A stretch of DNA of 64,000 nucleotides from Chryseobacterium sp. FH1 (GCF_000735135.1 NZ_JPLZ01000006.1:372001-436000); one strand, 5' to 3'. Counted from the stretch's first letter, positions 1 through 9,372 are shown. Translations and numbers: made by a program. Notes: generated by a model not told the origin, from the letters alone.

Positions 1-1119
1 AATTATAGAGTTTACAAAAAGTCTGACGTCTTAGAATTATTTACAGATTTTGTAAATGATGATATTGATGAATCTAATTTTGTTGAAGCAGAAAATGATT
101 ATACAGTTTTGGAATTGTTTGCTGGCGCAGGAGGTTTGGCTGTTGGAATGGAAAAAGCAGGTTTGAAATGTATTGCTTTAAACGAAATCGACAAGTTCGC
201 TTGTGCTACTCTACGCAAAAATCGCCCAAACTGGAAAGTTTTGGAAGGTGATATAAAAGCTTTTGATTTTTCTGAATATCAAGATAAAGTAGATATCGTG
301 ACGGGAGGTTTTCCTTGTCAAGCATTTAGCTATGCGGGTAAAAAATTAGGTTTGGCAGACGCTCGAGGGACTTTGTTTTACGAGTTTGCAAGGGTTGTAA
401 AAGAAGTAAATCCTCCGATTTGTATTGGTGAGAATGTCCGTGGTTTACTGAGTCACGATAATGGAAAAACTTTACAGGGAATGATTTCAATTTTGGACGA
501 AATTGGTTATAACGTAGTTCCTGTACAAGTTTTAAAAGCTATAAATTATAATGTTCCGCAAAAACGAGAGAGATTAATTTTAGTAGGTATTAGAAAGGAT
601 ATCGATTTAGAATATGAATATCCCAAACCTAATAAGAAAATTTACAACTTGAAAGATGCATTGCAGAAGGGGGAATTGTTTGATAGTAATGTTCCCAAAT
701 CTGATGGTGCAAAGTATCCAAAAAGCAAAATTGAAGTGTTGGATTTAGTTCCGCCCAAAGGATATTGGCGAGATTTACCTTTAGATATTCAGAAGTCATT
801 TATGGGAGGAAGTTTTCATTTAGGAGGTGGGAAAACTGGCATAGCTCGTAGAATTGGTTGGGATGAGCCTTGTTTAACTTTGACTTGTAGCCCCGCACAA
901 AAACAAACAGAACGTTGCCATCCCGATGAAACTCGACCATTTACAGTCCGTGAATATGCCCGAATTCAGACTTTTCCAGATGATTGGCAATTTGAGGGTT
1001 CGATTGCACAACAATACAAACAGATAGGAAATGCAGTTCCTGTAAATTTAGGTAAAGAAGTAGGATATTCAATTGTGAAATTCCTCAATAAATATTACAA
1101 TTTGTCAAATCCCAAATAA
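1..1119 (+). CDS. DNA (cytosine-5-)-methyltransferase of a type II R-M system, 5'-truncated by window edge
   Basis: C5-cytosine methyltransferase that would protect host DNA from the endonuclease encoded at 1095-1859. The motifs appear in the standard order: motif I FAGAGGL (about residue 40 of the visible frame), the catalytic Cys motif IV GGFPCQAFS, motif VI ENVRGLL, motif VIII QKRERL and motif X QIGNAVP near the C-terminus. The reading frame stays open from base 1 through a TTG at 109, and about 36 further residues precede motif I. The true start is therefore outside the window and TTG 109 is not the start. The gene converges on the endonuclease and overlaps its 3' end by 25 bp. The family is certain. 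The GGNCC-type specificity is inferred only from the partner. Confidence 0.93.
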   Translation, partial: NYRVYKKSDVLELFTDFVNDDIDESNFVEAENDYTVLELFAGAGGLAVGMEKAGLKCIALNEIDKFACATLRKNRPNWKVLEGDIKAFDFSEYQDKVDIVTGGFPCQAFSYAGKKLGLADARGTLFYEFARVVKEVNPPICIGENVRGLLSHDNGKTLQGMISILDEIGYNVVPVQVLKAINYNVPQKRERLILVGIRKDIDLEYEYPKPNKKIYNLKDALQKGELFDSNVPKSDGAKYPKSKIEVLDLVPPKGYWRDLPLDIQKSFMGGSFHLGGGKTGIARRIGWDEPCLTLTCSPAQKQTERCHPDETRPFTVREYARIQTFPDDWQFEGSIAQQYKQIGNAVPVNLGKEVGYSIVKFLNKYYNLSNPK

Positions 1120-1859
1120 TAACTAAAATTATCAAATGTTATTTGGTCTAAGATACTTCTATTAGAGTTTTCTGTTTGCAATTTTATTTCGTCAATTGCA
1201 GAGTTTTCAATTATAGAATGATTGTGTTCAATGGAATGCAAATAATCATCTATTGCTGAAGGAAAAGCCTTATACAATTGCAACAGGGCATCCTCTTGAC
1301 CAGATAGGAGAGCATAAAATTGGTCACCTGAAATTTTGTAAACTCTGCTGTGGCTATACTCTTTTCCATTGATTTCGCCCCTCCAAAGTTCATTGAAACT
1401 GTTTTTAGCTAGAATTTGAACCCAATAGCATTTTGCTTTTTTATAATCGTCAGCATATCTGGCCAATTTTTGAAATAACGCTTCAGACGAACTACTGTTC
1501 ATCGTATTATGCTTGTTTTTAATGTCTGCAAATAGTGTGTTATCATCAGCTTTCACATCAAAACCACTTAAATTTCCCACTTCAAAACCCTCAATTCCAC
1601 CTAATACCTGCTCGTGAAAAGTTCCAATTGAGTTGTTAATTGATTTATCAATTTGTCGAAGAATCTCAGATTGAATTAAGTCCTCCTCATCGATGTCGTT
1701 AAATTTTGCATCAAAAGTAAGCTTGATTGTATCAACTTTGTTTGAGTAAAAATTTTTCTTTGTAATATTGTTCTTAGCTCTTAAATATGCTTTATGTAAG
1801 TTTTCAATACAAAATAATAAATGTTCATCGGTGATAAAATTAACATATTTATTTGCCAT
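1095..1859 (-). CDS. Eco47II/Sau96I-like type II restriction endonuclease
   Basis: This 254-aa protein resembles the Eco47II family of restriction endonucleases, which cut GGNCC. The N-terminus (NFITDEHLLFCIENL) matches my recollection of the family start, and the segment FADIKNKHNTMN fits a PD-(D/E)xK-type core (acid, x, Lys) near residue 115. A C5-methyltransferase gene converges on it tail to tail, overlapping by 25 bp, which is the arrangement expected for a type II R-M pair. The start is the ATG at 1859, and an 86-bp AT-rich gap separates it from the gene upstream. The assignment rests on remembered family similarity plus context. The recognition sequence is an inference. Confidence 0.82.
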   Translation of the reverse strand: MANKYVNFITDEHLLFCIENLHKAYLRAKNNITKKNFYSNKVDTIKLTFDAKFNDIDEEDLIQSEILRQIDKSINNSIGTFHEQVLGGIEGFEVGNLSGFDVKADDNTLFADIKNKHNTMNSSSSEALFQKLARYADDYKKAKCYWVQILAKNSFNELWRGEINGKEYSHSRVYKISGDQFYALLSGQEDALLQLYKAFPSAIDDYLHSIEHNHSIIENSAIDEIKLQTENSNRSILDQITFDNFSYYLGFDKL

Positions 1860-1945
1860 TTCTGATTGTAATTAAAAGTTTGATTGCCAATTTACAATTT
1901 TTTATTATTCTATTTTACATTCTGTATTCAGATTGTCATAACAAT

Positions 1946-2497
1946 TTATTTATAAAGCCACTTTCTAATCAACTTAGTATAATTCGGCATCACCACGTAA
2001 ATCACCAGGAAAACCAGACAGCCAGTGCTGACCAACGTATCAAAATACCGATTGGCAGGGATATTCATTAATCTTAATGATGGCAATAACAACAATTGCA
2101 TCAGCAATGATAAAGGATAGATGGCAGACCAGGTTGCCAGATATTGTTTCCAGCGAACCGGAACTTTGTTTTCTTTTTCTCCATAAAAAAGAAAATCGAG
2201 ACCGGATTTGATTTCGTAATTGTCTTCTTTTGTGAATAACGGATGCGCCTTGTCAATCAATTTTCTTCTGGTATCAGATTCCATCCAGTTTCGGAGATTT
2301 TCAATCGTGTCAAAACGAATGATGACGGTGTAAACAAAAGTCAGATTTGGAATCGGGCGAACGATTTGCCAATCGATAAAACCTTTTGCACTTTTGGAAA
2401 CGGGCAGAATTTCATCAAGCCATTTTTCATATTCGATTTGTTTTCCGTCGAGAACGTGATGGGTGATGACCACCGATGCGCCTTGAGTTTCCATCAT
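1946..2497 (-). CDS. antibiotic biosynthesis monooxygenase (ABM) domain membrane protein
   Basis: The N-terminal half (about residues 8-100) is a dimeric alpha/beta-barrel ABM-type domain. It begins with the strand SVVITHHVLDGK and carries a GFIDWQIVRP segment and a FDTIENLRNWMESDTRR helix. The C-terminal part has two membrane segments (about 120-140 and 153-172) and ends in a basic tail. This ABM-plus-two-helix architecture is recurrent in bacteria, usually annotated only as 'antibiotic biosynthesis monooxygenase'. No substrate can be assigned from sequence, and monooxygenase activity is not shown. It stands alone between the R-M pair and the two-component genes, all on the minus strand. Confidence 0.8.
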   Translation of the reverse strand: MMETQGASVVITHHVLDGKQIEYEKWLDEILPVSKSAKGFIDWQIVRPIPNLTFVYTVIIRFDTIENLRNWMESDTRRKLIDKAHPLFTKEDNYEIKSGLDFLFYGEKENKVPVRWKQYLATWSAIYPLSLLMQLLLLPSLRLMNIPANRYFDTLVSTGCLVFLVIYVVMPNYTKLIRKWLYK

Positions 2498-2517
2498 GAA
2501 ATTGGTTTTTAATTAAT

Positions 2518-4731
2518 TTAATTCTCGATCGACTGCATAAATAACTTGGTTTCGAAGAAAGATTTCAACAAAATATCTTTTACTTCTTCCAAAGCTTTTC
2601 CTGATGCCGGATTTTCTTCGGTTGTTAGTTCTAAACTATCTAATTTTTCCTCTAATAAAGGAAGCAAACCCATTATAGCCACACTCGATTTCAAATCGTG
2701 GGCTCTCAATTTCAGTAAGTTAAAATCTTTGTTTTCATAAGCCATTTTCATTTCCTGCAAATGAGTGGGAACCTTATCTAAAAACTGTTGCGTCACGGTT
2801 CTTTCAAAATCTTTGTCGCCATTGCTGATGGACTTCAGATAATCAAGTTCGATATATTCGTAGACAGAAATGACTTCCTCGCTTTTGATTTCGGTTTTTT
2901 CGTTTTCCTGCAATCCGAAATTGGAAATTAATTTAAATAATTCTTCTTCCTTGATAGGTTTGGAAATATACTCATTCATTCCTCTGCTCAAACATTTTTC
3001 ACGTTCGCCGGCCAAAGCGTGCGCAGTCATTGCGATGATGGGAATATCCAATTCAAGAACTTCGCGGATTTGTTGGGTTGCAACATAACCGTCCATTTGT
3101 GGCATCTGAATATCCATCAAAACCAAATCATAAGTCTGATTAATCAATTGTTCGACAGCTTCCAAACCGTTGGATACAATATCAAAATCGATATTCCATT
3201 GCGAGAGTAGATGTTTCATCAGACTTTGGTTAATCTCATTGTCGTCCACAACCAAAACCTTCAATGGTGCGTTGGATTTGTCTTTGAAATAGTTCGGATT
3301 GGCAGTCGAAATCTTGTTCAATTGCTCTTCAGAAATACCGTATGGAATGTTAAAAATAAAAGTAGTTCCTTTTCCCTGCTCACTGCTGACTTCGATATCG
3401 CCATCTTGTAATAATACCAAGCTTTTAACAATCGACAAACCTAAACCTGTTCCTCCGAAATTTCGGGTGGTTGAATCTTCGCCTTGATTAAAACGTTCAA
3501 AAACTTCGCCCAGCTTTTTTTTATCGATTCCAATTCCCGTATCAGAAATTTTAAATCCCAGTGTAATGTTTTTGTCAGTTTGAGATTTCTTGAAAACTTC
3601 AATATCGATTTTTCCCTGATGGGTAAATTTAATCGCATTTCCGATGAGGTTGACCAAAATTTGGGTCAATCTTGTTGCATCACCAATCAAAGTATCCGGA
3701 ATTGAGGAATCTACTTTGCTGGAGATTGTTAAACGTTTTTCTTTTCCACGCTCAGCGAATAAAGTTTCCACAGAATTGATTAGACCATTGATACTAAAGG
3801 TTCCAATAGTAATGCGCATCATTCCGGCCTCAATTTTTGATAAATCTAAAATGTCATTGATAATCGCCATCAGATTTTCTCCAGACCTTTGAATTGAGGA
3901 AACAAATTCTTTCGAAGTCTCATCCAAAGGTCTTTTCTGCAAAAGATTAGTAAAGCCCAAAATTCCGCTCAATGGCGTTCTGATTTCGTGGCTCATATTG
4001 GCGAGGAAATTTTCTTTGGTCTGTGCGGCAACCGATGCTTTTTTCTCTGCAATATCCAATTCCTGAATCAGCAATCTTTGACGTTTGAACTGGCGAAGAA
4101 TATGATAGCCGACAACTGAACCGCTCAAAATCAATAAAAACAATAATGCAATATCATACAATCTCGCTTTTTGTCCCATTTCCTCGCTTTCTCTGCTGAG
4201 GTCAACCATATGAAGTTTTCTGCTTTCGTAGATTTTTGCAGTGATAGAAGTGATTTCGTTCGAAATTTTTCTTGCTCTTGGATTGGCAATGGAAGTATTG
4301 TCGTCCATATTTCCAAGAGTATGATAACGGAGCAGTAATTTGTCTTTCGTCGTTTTCTTTTCCATTGCAAGAACGCTCAATCTGTGAATCAGCTTTTCTT
4401 CAACATCGTCAGAGTTATCTTTTGACAACGAATCGAGGAAGTTTTCTATCTGACTGATTTTTTGGTCGATTCCTTCGAGATGAGTGGTGTCGTTGGTTGC
4501 AATGGAAGCTCTGATTCTGCTTTCAACACCCAGAATGTCACGGTCGATTTCACGCAAATGATTGCTGGAGCGTAATTCGTTGAGAAGTCTGTTGTTATTT
4601 TGAATGAGTTCTTTGGTATTTTCGGCCGAATTGATTTGAACCGCTATCAATAGGAGAGAACCCGCAATAAATGTGAGGATGATGAAATAACTGAACCGTC
4701 TGTTTCCCATTACTGAGGATATTTTTTTCAT
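2518..4731 (-). CDS. hybrid sensor histidine kinase with receiver and HPt domains
   Basis: Membrane sensor kinase of 737 aa. TM1 lies at about 14-32, an extracytoplasmic helical sensor region at about 33-190 and TM2 at about 190-210. HisKA follows with the phospho-His motif NMSHEIRTP (about 248). HATPase_c shows the N box (LVNLIGNAIKFT), G1 (DTGIGI) and G2 (GGTGLGLSI). A receiver domain has its Asp in LMDIQMPQMDG (about 538), and the C-terminal HPt has its His in RAHDLKSS (about 678). A full internal phosphorelay is thus possible, His to Asp to His. The gene lies 50 bp downstream of a LytTR response regulator on the same strand, so the two are probably co-transcribed. The input signal is unknown. 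A second in-frame ATG lies seven codons downstream. Confidence 0.93.
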   Translation of the reverse strand: MKKISSVMGNRRFSYFIILTFIAGSLLLIAVQINSAENTKELIQNNNRLLNELRSSNHLREIDRDILGVESRIRASIATNDTTHLEGIDQKISQIENFLDSLSKDNSDDVEEKLIHRLSVLAMEKKTTKDKLLLRYHTLGNMDDNTSIANPRARKISNEITSITAKIYESRKLHMVDLSRESEEMGQKARLYDIALLFLLILSGSVVGYHILRQFKRQRLLIQELDIAEKKASVAAQTKENFLANMSHEIRTPLSGILGFTNLLQKRPLDETSKEFVSSIQRSGENLMAIINDILDLSKIEAGMMRITIGTFSINGLINSVETLFAERGKEKRLTISSKVDSSIPDTLIGDATRLTQILVNLIGNAIKFTHQGKIDIEVFKKSQTDKNITLGFKISDTGIGIDKKKLGEVFERFNQGEDSTTRNFGGTGLGLSIVKSLVLLQDGDIEVSSEQGKGTTFIFNIPYGISEEQLNKISTANPNYFKDKSNAPLKVLVVDDNEINQSLMKHLLSQWNIDFDIVSNGLEAVEQLINQTYDLVLMDIQMPQMDGYVATQQIREVLELDIPIIAMTAHALAGEREKCLSRGMNEYISKPIKEEELFKLISNFGLQENEKTEIKSEEVISVYEYIELDYLKSISNGDKDFERTVTQQFLDKVPTHLQEMKMAYENKDFNLLKLRAHDLKSSVAIMGLLPLLEEKLDSLELTTEENPASGKALEEVKDILLKSFFETKLFMQSIEN

Positions 4732-4781
4732 AATTTATGATAATAATGGATGACCAAGCTTAAACGGATAAATGGAAAATT

Positions 4782-5477
4782 TTAGAAAACATTCATTCTC
4801 GTATTGAGCGCTTTTCTGTAAGCATCTGCGACGGGAATGAATTTTCCGTTTATCATAATTCCGCCGTCCTGGAGCGTGTCTATCTTGCCAACCGAAACGA
4901 TGTAAGAGCGATGAACTCTGATGAAATGGTCTTTTGGGAGACGTTCTTCCGCCGTTTTCATCTTGCCGTGGATGGCAAACATTTTTTCCCTTGTGTAAAA
5001 CTTCACATAATCGCCCATTGCTTCGGCATAAAAAATATCGTCGAGCTTCAAACGCCTTGTGATATTGGAATCTCTAACGAAAAGGAACTCGTCTTTGGTG
5101 ACTTCCACTTCTTCTTTTCTGCTTTCCAAAATCGATTGTGCTTTGCTGACTGCCTGTAAAAATCTCGCTGGCATCACGGGTTTCAGGATGTAATCTGCGA
5201 TATTCAGTTCGAAAGCTTCGAGTGCATAATCTTTGTTGGATGAGGTGAAAATGATGATAATGTCCTTCCCAGAAAGGTTTTTCGTGAGCTCGATTCCTGT
5301 CATTTCCGGCATTTCGATATCGAGGAAAATCAAATCTACGGGGTTGGACTGCAGATGGTTATAAGCTTCAATCGCATTGGAATATTCATTGACAATCGTC
5401 AGATTCGGGACTTGTTTTGCCAAATGCGCCAAAGTGGTTCTTGCGATATCGTTGTCATCAACAATTAAAGCTTTCAT
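4782..5477 (-). CDS. LytTR-family response regulator transcription factor
   Basis: 231-aa regulator with an N-terminal receiver (phospho-acceptor Asp in LIFLDIEMPEMTG, about residue 54; conserved Lys in YILKPV) and a C-terminal LytTR DNA-binding domain (about 125-229, including FIRVHRSYIVS). It is the first gene of a two-gene run with the hybrid kinase at 2518-4731. LytTR regulators usually pair with simple LytS-type kinases, so a full HisKA hybrid partner is somewhat unusual. A TAnnTTTG-like -7 element is present on the minus strand at 5502-5509, but I see no good -33 TTG. Confidence 0.93.
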   Translation of the reverse strand: MKALIVDDNDIARTTLAHLAKQVPNLTIVNEYSNAIEAYNHLQSNPVDLIFLDIEMPEMTGIELTKNLSGKDIIIIFTSSNKDYALEAFELNIADYILKPVMPARFLQAVSKAQSILESRKEEVEVTKDEFLFVRDSNITRRLKLDDIFYAEAMGDYVKFYTREKMFAIHGKMKTAEERLPKDHFIRVHRSYIVSVGKIDTLQDGGIMINGKFIPVADAYRKALNTRMNVF

Positions 5478-5531
5478 AGGGATAGTTTATTATGGTTGAC
5501 ACAAATATAATTATTCCTTTTCTTATTTTAT

Positions 5532-6008
5532 TTAATTTCTGAAGTAAGAACGAATCATCCAGGCCATTTCTTCGTGCGTTTCTATCAGGCTTGTGATGAA
5601 GTCGCTGGAACCGTAATCTTTGTATTTGTCTGCAAAAGGCGTCACGTTTCCTCTTAGAAAATCGATGATGCTCTCGTGGTCTTTTAGTAAATCTTTCATA
5701 AAGCCTAATCCGTCGTTGGTACGCTCGCTGTATTCTGTGAGATGTGTCAATTCCAGGTAGATTTTCATCGTTGCAGGTGCGTAATGACCGATTTTTCTAA
5801 GACGTTCTGCAACGCTGTCAATCAACTCGTCCAACTGTTTGTACTGCTCTTCGAAGAAAGTATGGTTGGCGTGGAAGTTATCGCCAGTCACATTCCAGTG
5901 GGCATTTCTTGTTTTGATGTAAAGTACAGTTTCGTCAGCTAAAAGTTTTGCCAATTGTTCTGCTACAGCTTCTGTGTTGTGCTCTGTAAGTCCGATGTTT
6001 GTTTTCAT
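5532..6008 (-). CDS. dps: Dps-family ferritin-like DNA-protection protein
   Basis: 158-aa miniferritin that oxidises and stores iron and protects DNA under starvation or peroxide stress. The inter-subunit ferroxidase ligands are visible: NAHWNVTG (His), then H near residue 47 and the helix EEQYKQLDELIDSVAERLR carrying the Asp and Glu ligands. The C-terminal helix ends HEEMAWMIRSYF. Length is typical for the family, which assembles as a cytoplasmic dodecamer. The gene is monocistronic, with 134 bp to the next gene downstream and 54 bp to the LytTR gene start. Confidence 0.95.
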   Translation of the reverse strand: MKTNIGLTEHNTEAVAEQLAKLLADETVLYIKTRNAHWNVTGDNFHANHTFFEEQYKQLDELIDSVAERLRKIGHYAPATMKIYLELTHLTEYSERTNDGLGFMKDLLKDHESIIDFLRGNVTPFADKYKDYGSSDFITSLIETHEEMAWMIRSYFRN

Positions 6009-6142
6009 AATTTTAAGATTTAAGATGGAGCGGTATTGCTCTTTTTTCTGACGTAAAGTTCAGAATGAATCTTAAAAAAATGATGAATTTTTCGGTGAAT
6101 GGGCAAAATGAGTCGTTGGAATTATTTTATTACTGTATTAGC

Positions 6143-7192
6143 TTAGTTAGATGGAGGCAAAGGTGCTACAATGGTAGTCTGCGGTAATTCTTTAGGCTCA
6201 CTTTTCTCTTCGTATTCGATAAAACCACTGTATTTATAAGACTTTTCCGAGCCTTGACCGCAAGTTGTAAAGAATAAACTCTTATTGGAAATACTGTTTT
6301 TATTAAAAGCTTTGTCAACATTGGTTTGACCTTCAATTTTCAAATATTTTCTCAGATAACGGTTATCATTGTATTGATCGTTTCGGAAATGGGCTTCGTT
6401 GTCTTTCGCGTTTTTGCTGATAAACTGATTGGTTTTCTTGTCAAACGTATAAGCTGAATTTTCGGGTGTTGGAAAATTTTGATAATGCTTGTTGAAGAAA
6501 ACTCCGGTTTTAATATTGTCTTCAGCTTGGAAATATTCGTTTTTCATTGCGAGGATTTCTTTCCAGTTGTTGTCGTTTTTGTCCTCGTCATTTTTCTTGA
6601 AACCTCTGTCGAACATTGAGATATTTAGGATTTTTGATTTGCCTTCAGATTTCACCATTCCCGTGAAGTTTTCTTCATATCTGCTTGGTTTGTTGTGGAC
6701 GATCACGAGATCGTTGTAGTCTTTTGGAATGTCAAATTTGCTTTGATGCAAAGTACCATCTACCAAACCTAAAAGAATGATTTGCGAAGGCTTAGTTTTG
6801 GTTTCGTAAACGTATGGCGAAGCGAAACAATTAGCGTCCTCATTGAAGACTGGTTGTGTCTTTTCATTGTCGAACTGTACAAAACTTTCATCCCGCTCAA
6901 AGCCTGAAAAATACAGTCGTGCCGAATTTCCAATCGTCGGATTCTGACTTCCGAAAATCATAAACAATTCCTGTCGGTCTGGATAGAAGTTAATGTAATC
7001 TTTCTCAAAAGTATAGGTTCCAAAAATCGCTGTTGCGTAGCCGTACAACATATATTTTCCATCTTCAAAAAGACAGATTCCGTCGTTTCCGCCATATCTT
7101 CCAGCAACCTCTTTGTAGCGTTTGTCGAAACTCGGTTTTTGTGCAAAAAGAAAGGCACTGGCGAACAATAGTAGCATCAAATATTTTTTCAT
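6143..7192 (-). CDS. secreted protein of unknown function
   Basis: 349 aa with a Sec signal peptide (MKKYLMLLLFASAFLFA, cleavage before QKPS). I do not recognise a family. The first about 90 mature residues (AGRYGGNDGICLFEDGKY, then YGTYTFEK-like strands) read as a small beta domain like those sensing or displaying 'field/value' lipocalin-like sheets, but this is only a pattern impression. The C-terminus is a proline-rich tail (QTTIVAPLPPSN). It is the last gene of a tightly spaced run of exported proteins on the minus strand, 16 bp after the lipoprotein at 7209-7766. Confidence 0.85.
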   Translation of the reverse strand: MKKYLMLLLFASAFLFAQKPSFDKRYKEVAGRYGGNDGICLFEDGKYMLYGYATAIFGTYTFEKDYINFYPDRQELFMIFGSQNPTIGNSARLYFSGFERDESFVQFDNEKTQPVFNEDANCFASPYVYETKTKPSQIILLGLVDGTLHQSKFDIPKDYNDLVIVHNKPSRYEENFTGMVKSEGKSKILNISMFDRGFKKNDEDKNDNNWKEILAMKNEYFQAEDNIKTGVFFNKHYQNFPTPENSAYTFDKKTNQFISKNAKDNEAHFRNDQYNDNRYLRKYLKIEGQTNVDKAFNKNSISNKSLFFTTCGQGSEKSYKYSGFIEYEEKSEPKELPQTTIVAPLPPSN

Positions 7193-7208
7193 AATTATTG
7201 TTTTTAAA

Positions 7209-7766
7209 TTAATCCGGAGAATGGTTTACATTCACTCTTACATCATCTTTTTCTTTCTTAAAATGAATGATCGTCACGCCACCAGGAAACAAAATCTCAA
7301 CTTCCAAAATATGCTTTTGCGGATAGGTGTAAGTAACGGAAATCGGATAATCATTGAAACTGGCTGTGTGTTTACCGGAAGGCATTTTCTTTTCCAGAAA
7401 TTTCCCATCGTCATTGGCAATGTTCATTTCACGGAATTTGTTGTAAGCTTTTTCAAGAGTATGGTTTTTATAAAGACATTCCGTCACGAACCCATTTTCC
7501 ATATTGCCACCTTTGTCTTTGTAATCAACGGATTCTGGTGGGAAACATTTGATAATTTTATCTGGTGTTTCTGGTATTTTGACAGGAATGATGACTTGAG
7601 GTTTTGGTGCTTTTATAGAGTCACCATTTGATTTCTCCTCCTCGCGAATTTTTATGGATTCTTTAGTTGGAATAGTTTGGTTTTGTTGAGCGACAATGGT
7701 TTTCGCTTGCTTTTCTTCGCAGGAAAACATCAGAATAATCAAACCTAAAAACAATATTTTTTTCAT
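7209..7766 (-). CDS. lipoprotein of unknown function
   Basis: 185-aa protein with a lipoprotein signal (LILMFSCEE, lipidated Cys at about residue 16) followed by a Lys/Glu-rich, low-complexity linker (about 20-65) and a compact C-terminal domain (about 70-185) ending in beta strands. I recognise no family. The gene sits 11 bp downstream of 7778-8608 and 16 bp upstream of 6143-7192, so it is very likely in the same transcript. Like its neighbours it is probably an envelope protein. Confidence 0.82.
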   Translation of the reverse strand: MKKILFLGLIILMFSCEEKQAKTIVAQQNQTIPTKESIKIREEEKSNGDSIKAPKPQVIIPVKIPETPDKIIKCFPPESVDYKDKGGNMENGFVTECLYKNHTLEKAYNKFREMNIANDDGKFLEKKMPSGKHTASFNDYPISVTYTYPQKHILEVEILFPGGVTIIHFKKEKDDVRVNVNHSPD

Positions 7767-7777
7767 CGATTCAAATT

Positions 7778-8608
7778 TTATTGTTTAATAAAATCACTGT
7801 TCAACGCACCGCTTGATTCATAGCGCTTGTCATTTGGATTAATGATTCTCTTCAAAGTCTTGTCGGTTTTAAGAAACTTAAGCATTGTAAAATCTGAGAA
7901 ACTCCAGTAGGCTCTCGTGAAAAAGTGGAAAGATGAGTAAGGGATTTTATTAAAATCAAAAAGAAAACTTTCGCCTCTCGAACCTGTGATTAGCAACTGA
8001 TTGTTCGCTGGTTTTTCGATCCTCAGATAATGCAAAAGAATGATATCATCGTTTTTGGTTTTAATCCAGCCATCCTCTTCCAGCTTTTTCCGCTCGGTTA
8101 TTTTTAAAGGTTTTAATTGATTGTCAATAATGTTAAAAGCTTTGTATTCATCAATCTCCGCAATATTATCAAAGTAGATTTTGACCTGATTTTGATTCAC
8201 TTTTTCATTGGTCGGGAAGATGTAGGAAAATTTGTTCTTTGCGATTTCTTCGGCCGTCAAATCAATCTCTGTGAAGGATTCGTTCGAAGGCATATCAGAA
8301 TACAAAATCAAAGTGTCCTGATCCATTTTGAATTTGCCTTTGGATTTTGCCTCGTAACCAACGTCATCGCCGGGTTTCATAATGTATCTTTCCTGATAAG
8401 CGTAAGTTGAATCTTTGTAATCAAGCTTCAACTGCGTGATGGTTCTTTTGTCTTTGCTTTTGTAAGTTTCTGATTTTGAAATAATTGAACCGATTTTGTT
8501 AATGCCTTTTTCAGAGTCAGATTCCGAAAGCAAAGCCGTATAAGACAATGCGCCAATTAAAATCAGCACAAGAATAATAAATATAAACAGCGTGATCTTT
8601 TTTCTCAT
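7778..8608 (-). CDS. membrane-anchored hypothetical protein
   Basis: 276 aa with a single N-terminal membrane helix (ITLFIFIILVLILIGALSYTALL, split here as about residues 5-27) and an otherwise soluble extracytoplasmic part. No recognisable domain. It lies 10 bp downstream of 8619-9350 and 11 bp upstream of 7209-7766. The N-terminal segment has no clear signal peptidase or lipobox site, so anchoring is more likely than release. Confidence 0.8.
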   Translation of the reverse strand: MRKKITLFIFIILVLILIGALSYTALLSESDSEKGINKIGSIISKSETYKSKDKRTITQLKLDYKDSTYAYQERYIMKPGDDVGYEAKSKGKFKMDQDTLILYSDMPSNESFTEIDLTAEEIAKNKFSYIFPTNEKVNQNQVKIYFDNIAEIDEYKAFNIIDNQLKPLKITERKKLEEDGWIKTKNDDIILLHYLRIEKPANNQLLITGSRGESFLFDFNKIPYSSFHFFTRAYWSFSDFTMLKFLKTDKTLKRIINPNDKRYESSGALNSDFIKQ

Positions 8609-8618
8609 AAGCGTCTCT

Positions 8619-9350
8619 TTATTTGTATTCCTTTCCGTTGAATTTCAAATTTTTGATGCCATTCTTAGTCGTAACTTTTTCCTCGCAATTATCATTGACC
8701 AGAAAACTTTTTGTGTGTTCTATTTTACTTTTGATGATTAGATTTTTAAAACCATTCGTTTTGTTCTTATCCAAATCAATATTTCCAGTGCTTTCTTCGA
8801 ATTCTCCTGCACATCTCGTGTCCCATTCGCCACTCGATCTGTTGATTTGGTAGTTTTTCAAAATTCTTTTCATTGCATTGTTCTGAACGATGAACAAAGA
8901 TAAATCCGAGTAATTATAAGGATTCGGTTTACTGCTTCCACTGTAACTTACGCGGATTCCAAAGGCGCGGTCTTTTTCATTAAGCTGATAAAGTCCCGTA
9001 TCGATCGTGATGTCCGAAAGAACCATCGCATCCGAGGTCCACGCTTCTTTTTCAACATAATGGCTGAGGATTTTCCCTGTCGCGTTGTCTGCCAATACGA
9101 TGTAAGCGTCTAAGACGAAGAAGTCGTGTCCATATTCATCGCTTTCATTCACATTATATTTCGGGATGACCAGAACGCTGTTGGCAGTTTTGTTGGGCAG
9201 AACTTTCGAGCGATAAAGCGGTTCGTGAATGTCCTTTTTATTAAGCTTCAGTTGCGCCAAAACTTTGGTCAGCAAAACCTCATTTTGTTCCTGAGAATAA
9301 GCATTCGCAAAGAACAAGAGCAACAAGAGAACAGCAATTTTTTTTTTCAT
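8619..9350 (-). CDS. secreted protein of unknown function
   Basis: About 243 aa from the ATG at 9350, chosen because the protein then opens with a clean signal peptide (MKKKIAVLLLLLFFANAYS). A longer frame opens 14 codons upstream at 9392 but would bury the signal. The mature part contains DTGLYQL and SYSGSSKPNPYNYSDLS strands and two late cysteines. No family recognised. It lies 22 bp downstream of the large 9373-11136 gene and is co-directional with ten other exported-protein genes. Confidence 0.8.
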   Translation of the reverse strand: MKKKIAVLLLLLFFANAYSQEQNEVLLTKVLAQLKLNKKDIHEPLYRSKVLPNKTANSVLVIPKYNVNESDEYGHDFFVLDAYIVLADNATGKILSHYVEKEAWTSDAMVLSDITIDTGLYQLNEKDRAFGIRVSYSGSSKPNPYNYSDLSLFIVQNNAMKRILKNYQINRSSGEWDTRCAGEFEESTGNIDLDKNKTNGFKNLIIKSKIEHTKSFLVNDNCEEKVTTKNGIKNLKFNGKEYK

Positions 9351-9372
9351 AATTTCAATTTTTTTAAATAAA

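Noticed and set aside
109-111. TTG as the start of the methyltransferase
   Set aside because: The frame is open to base 1 and codes further residues, so the gene starts upstream of the window.
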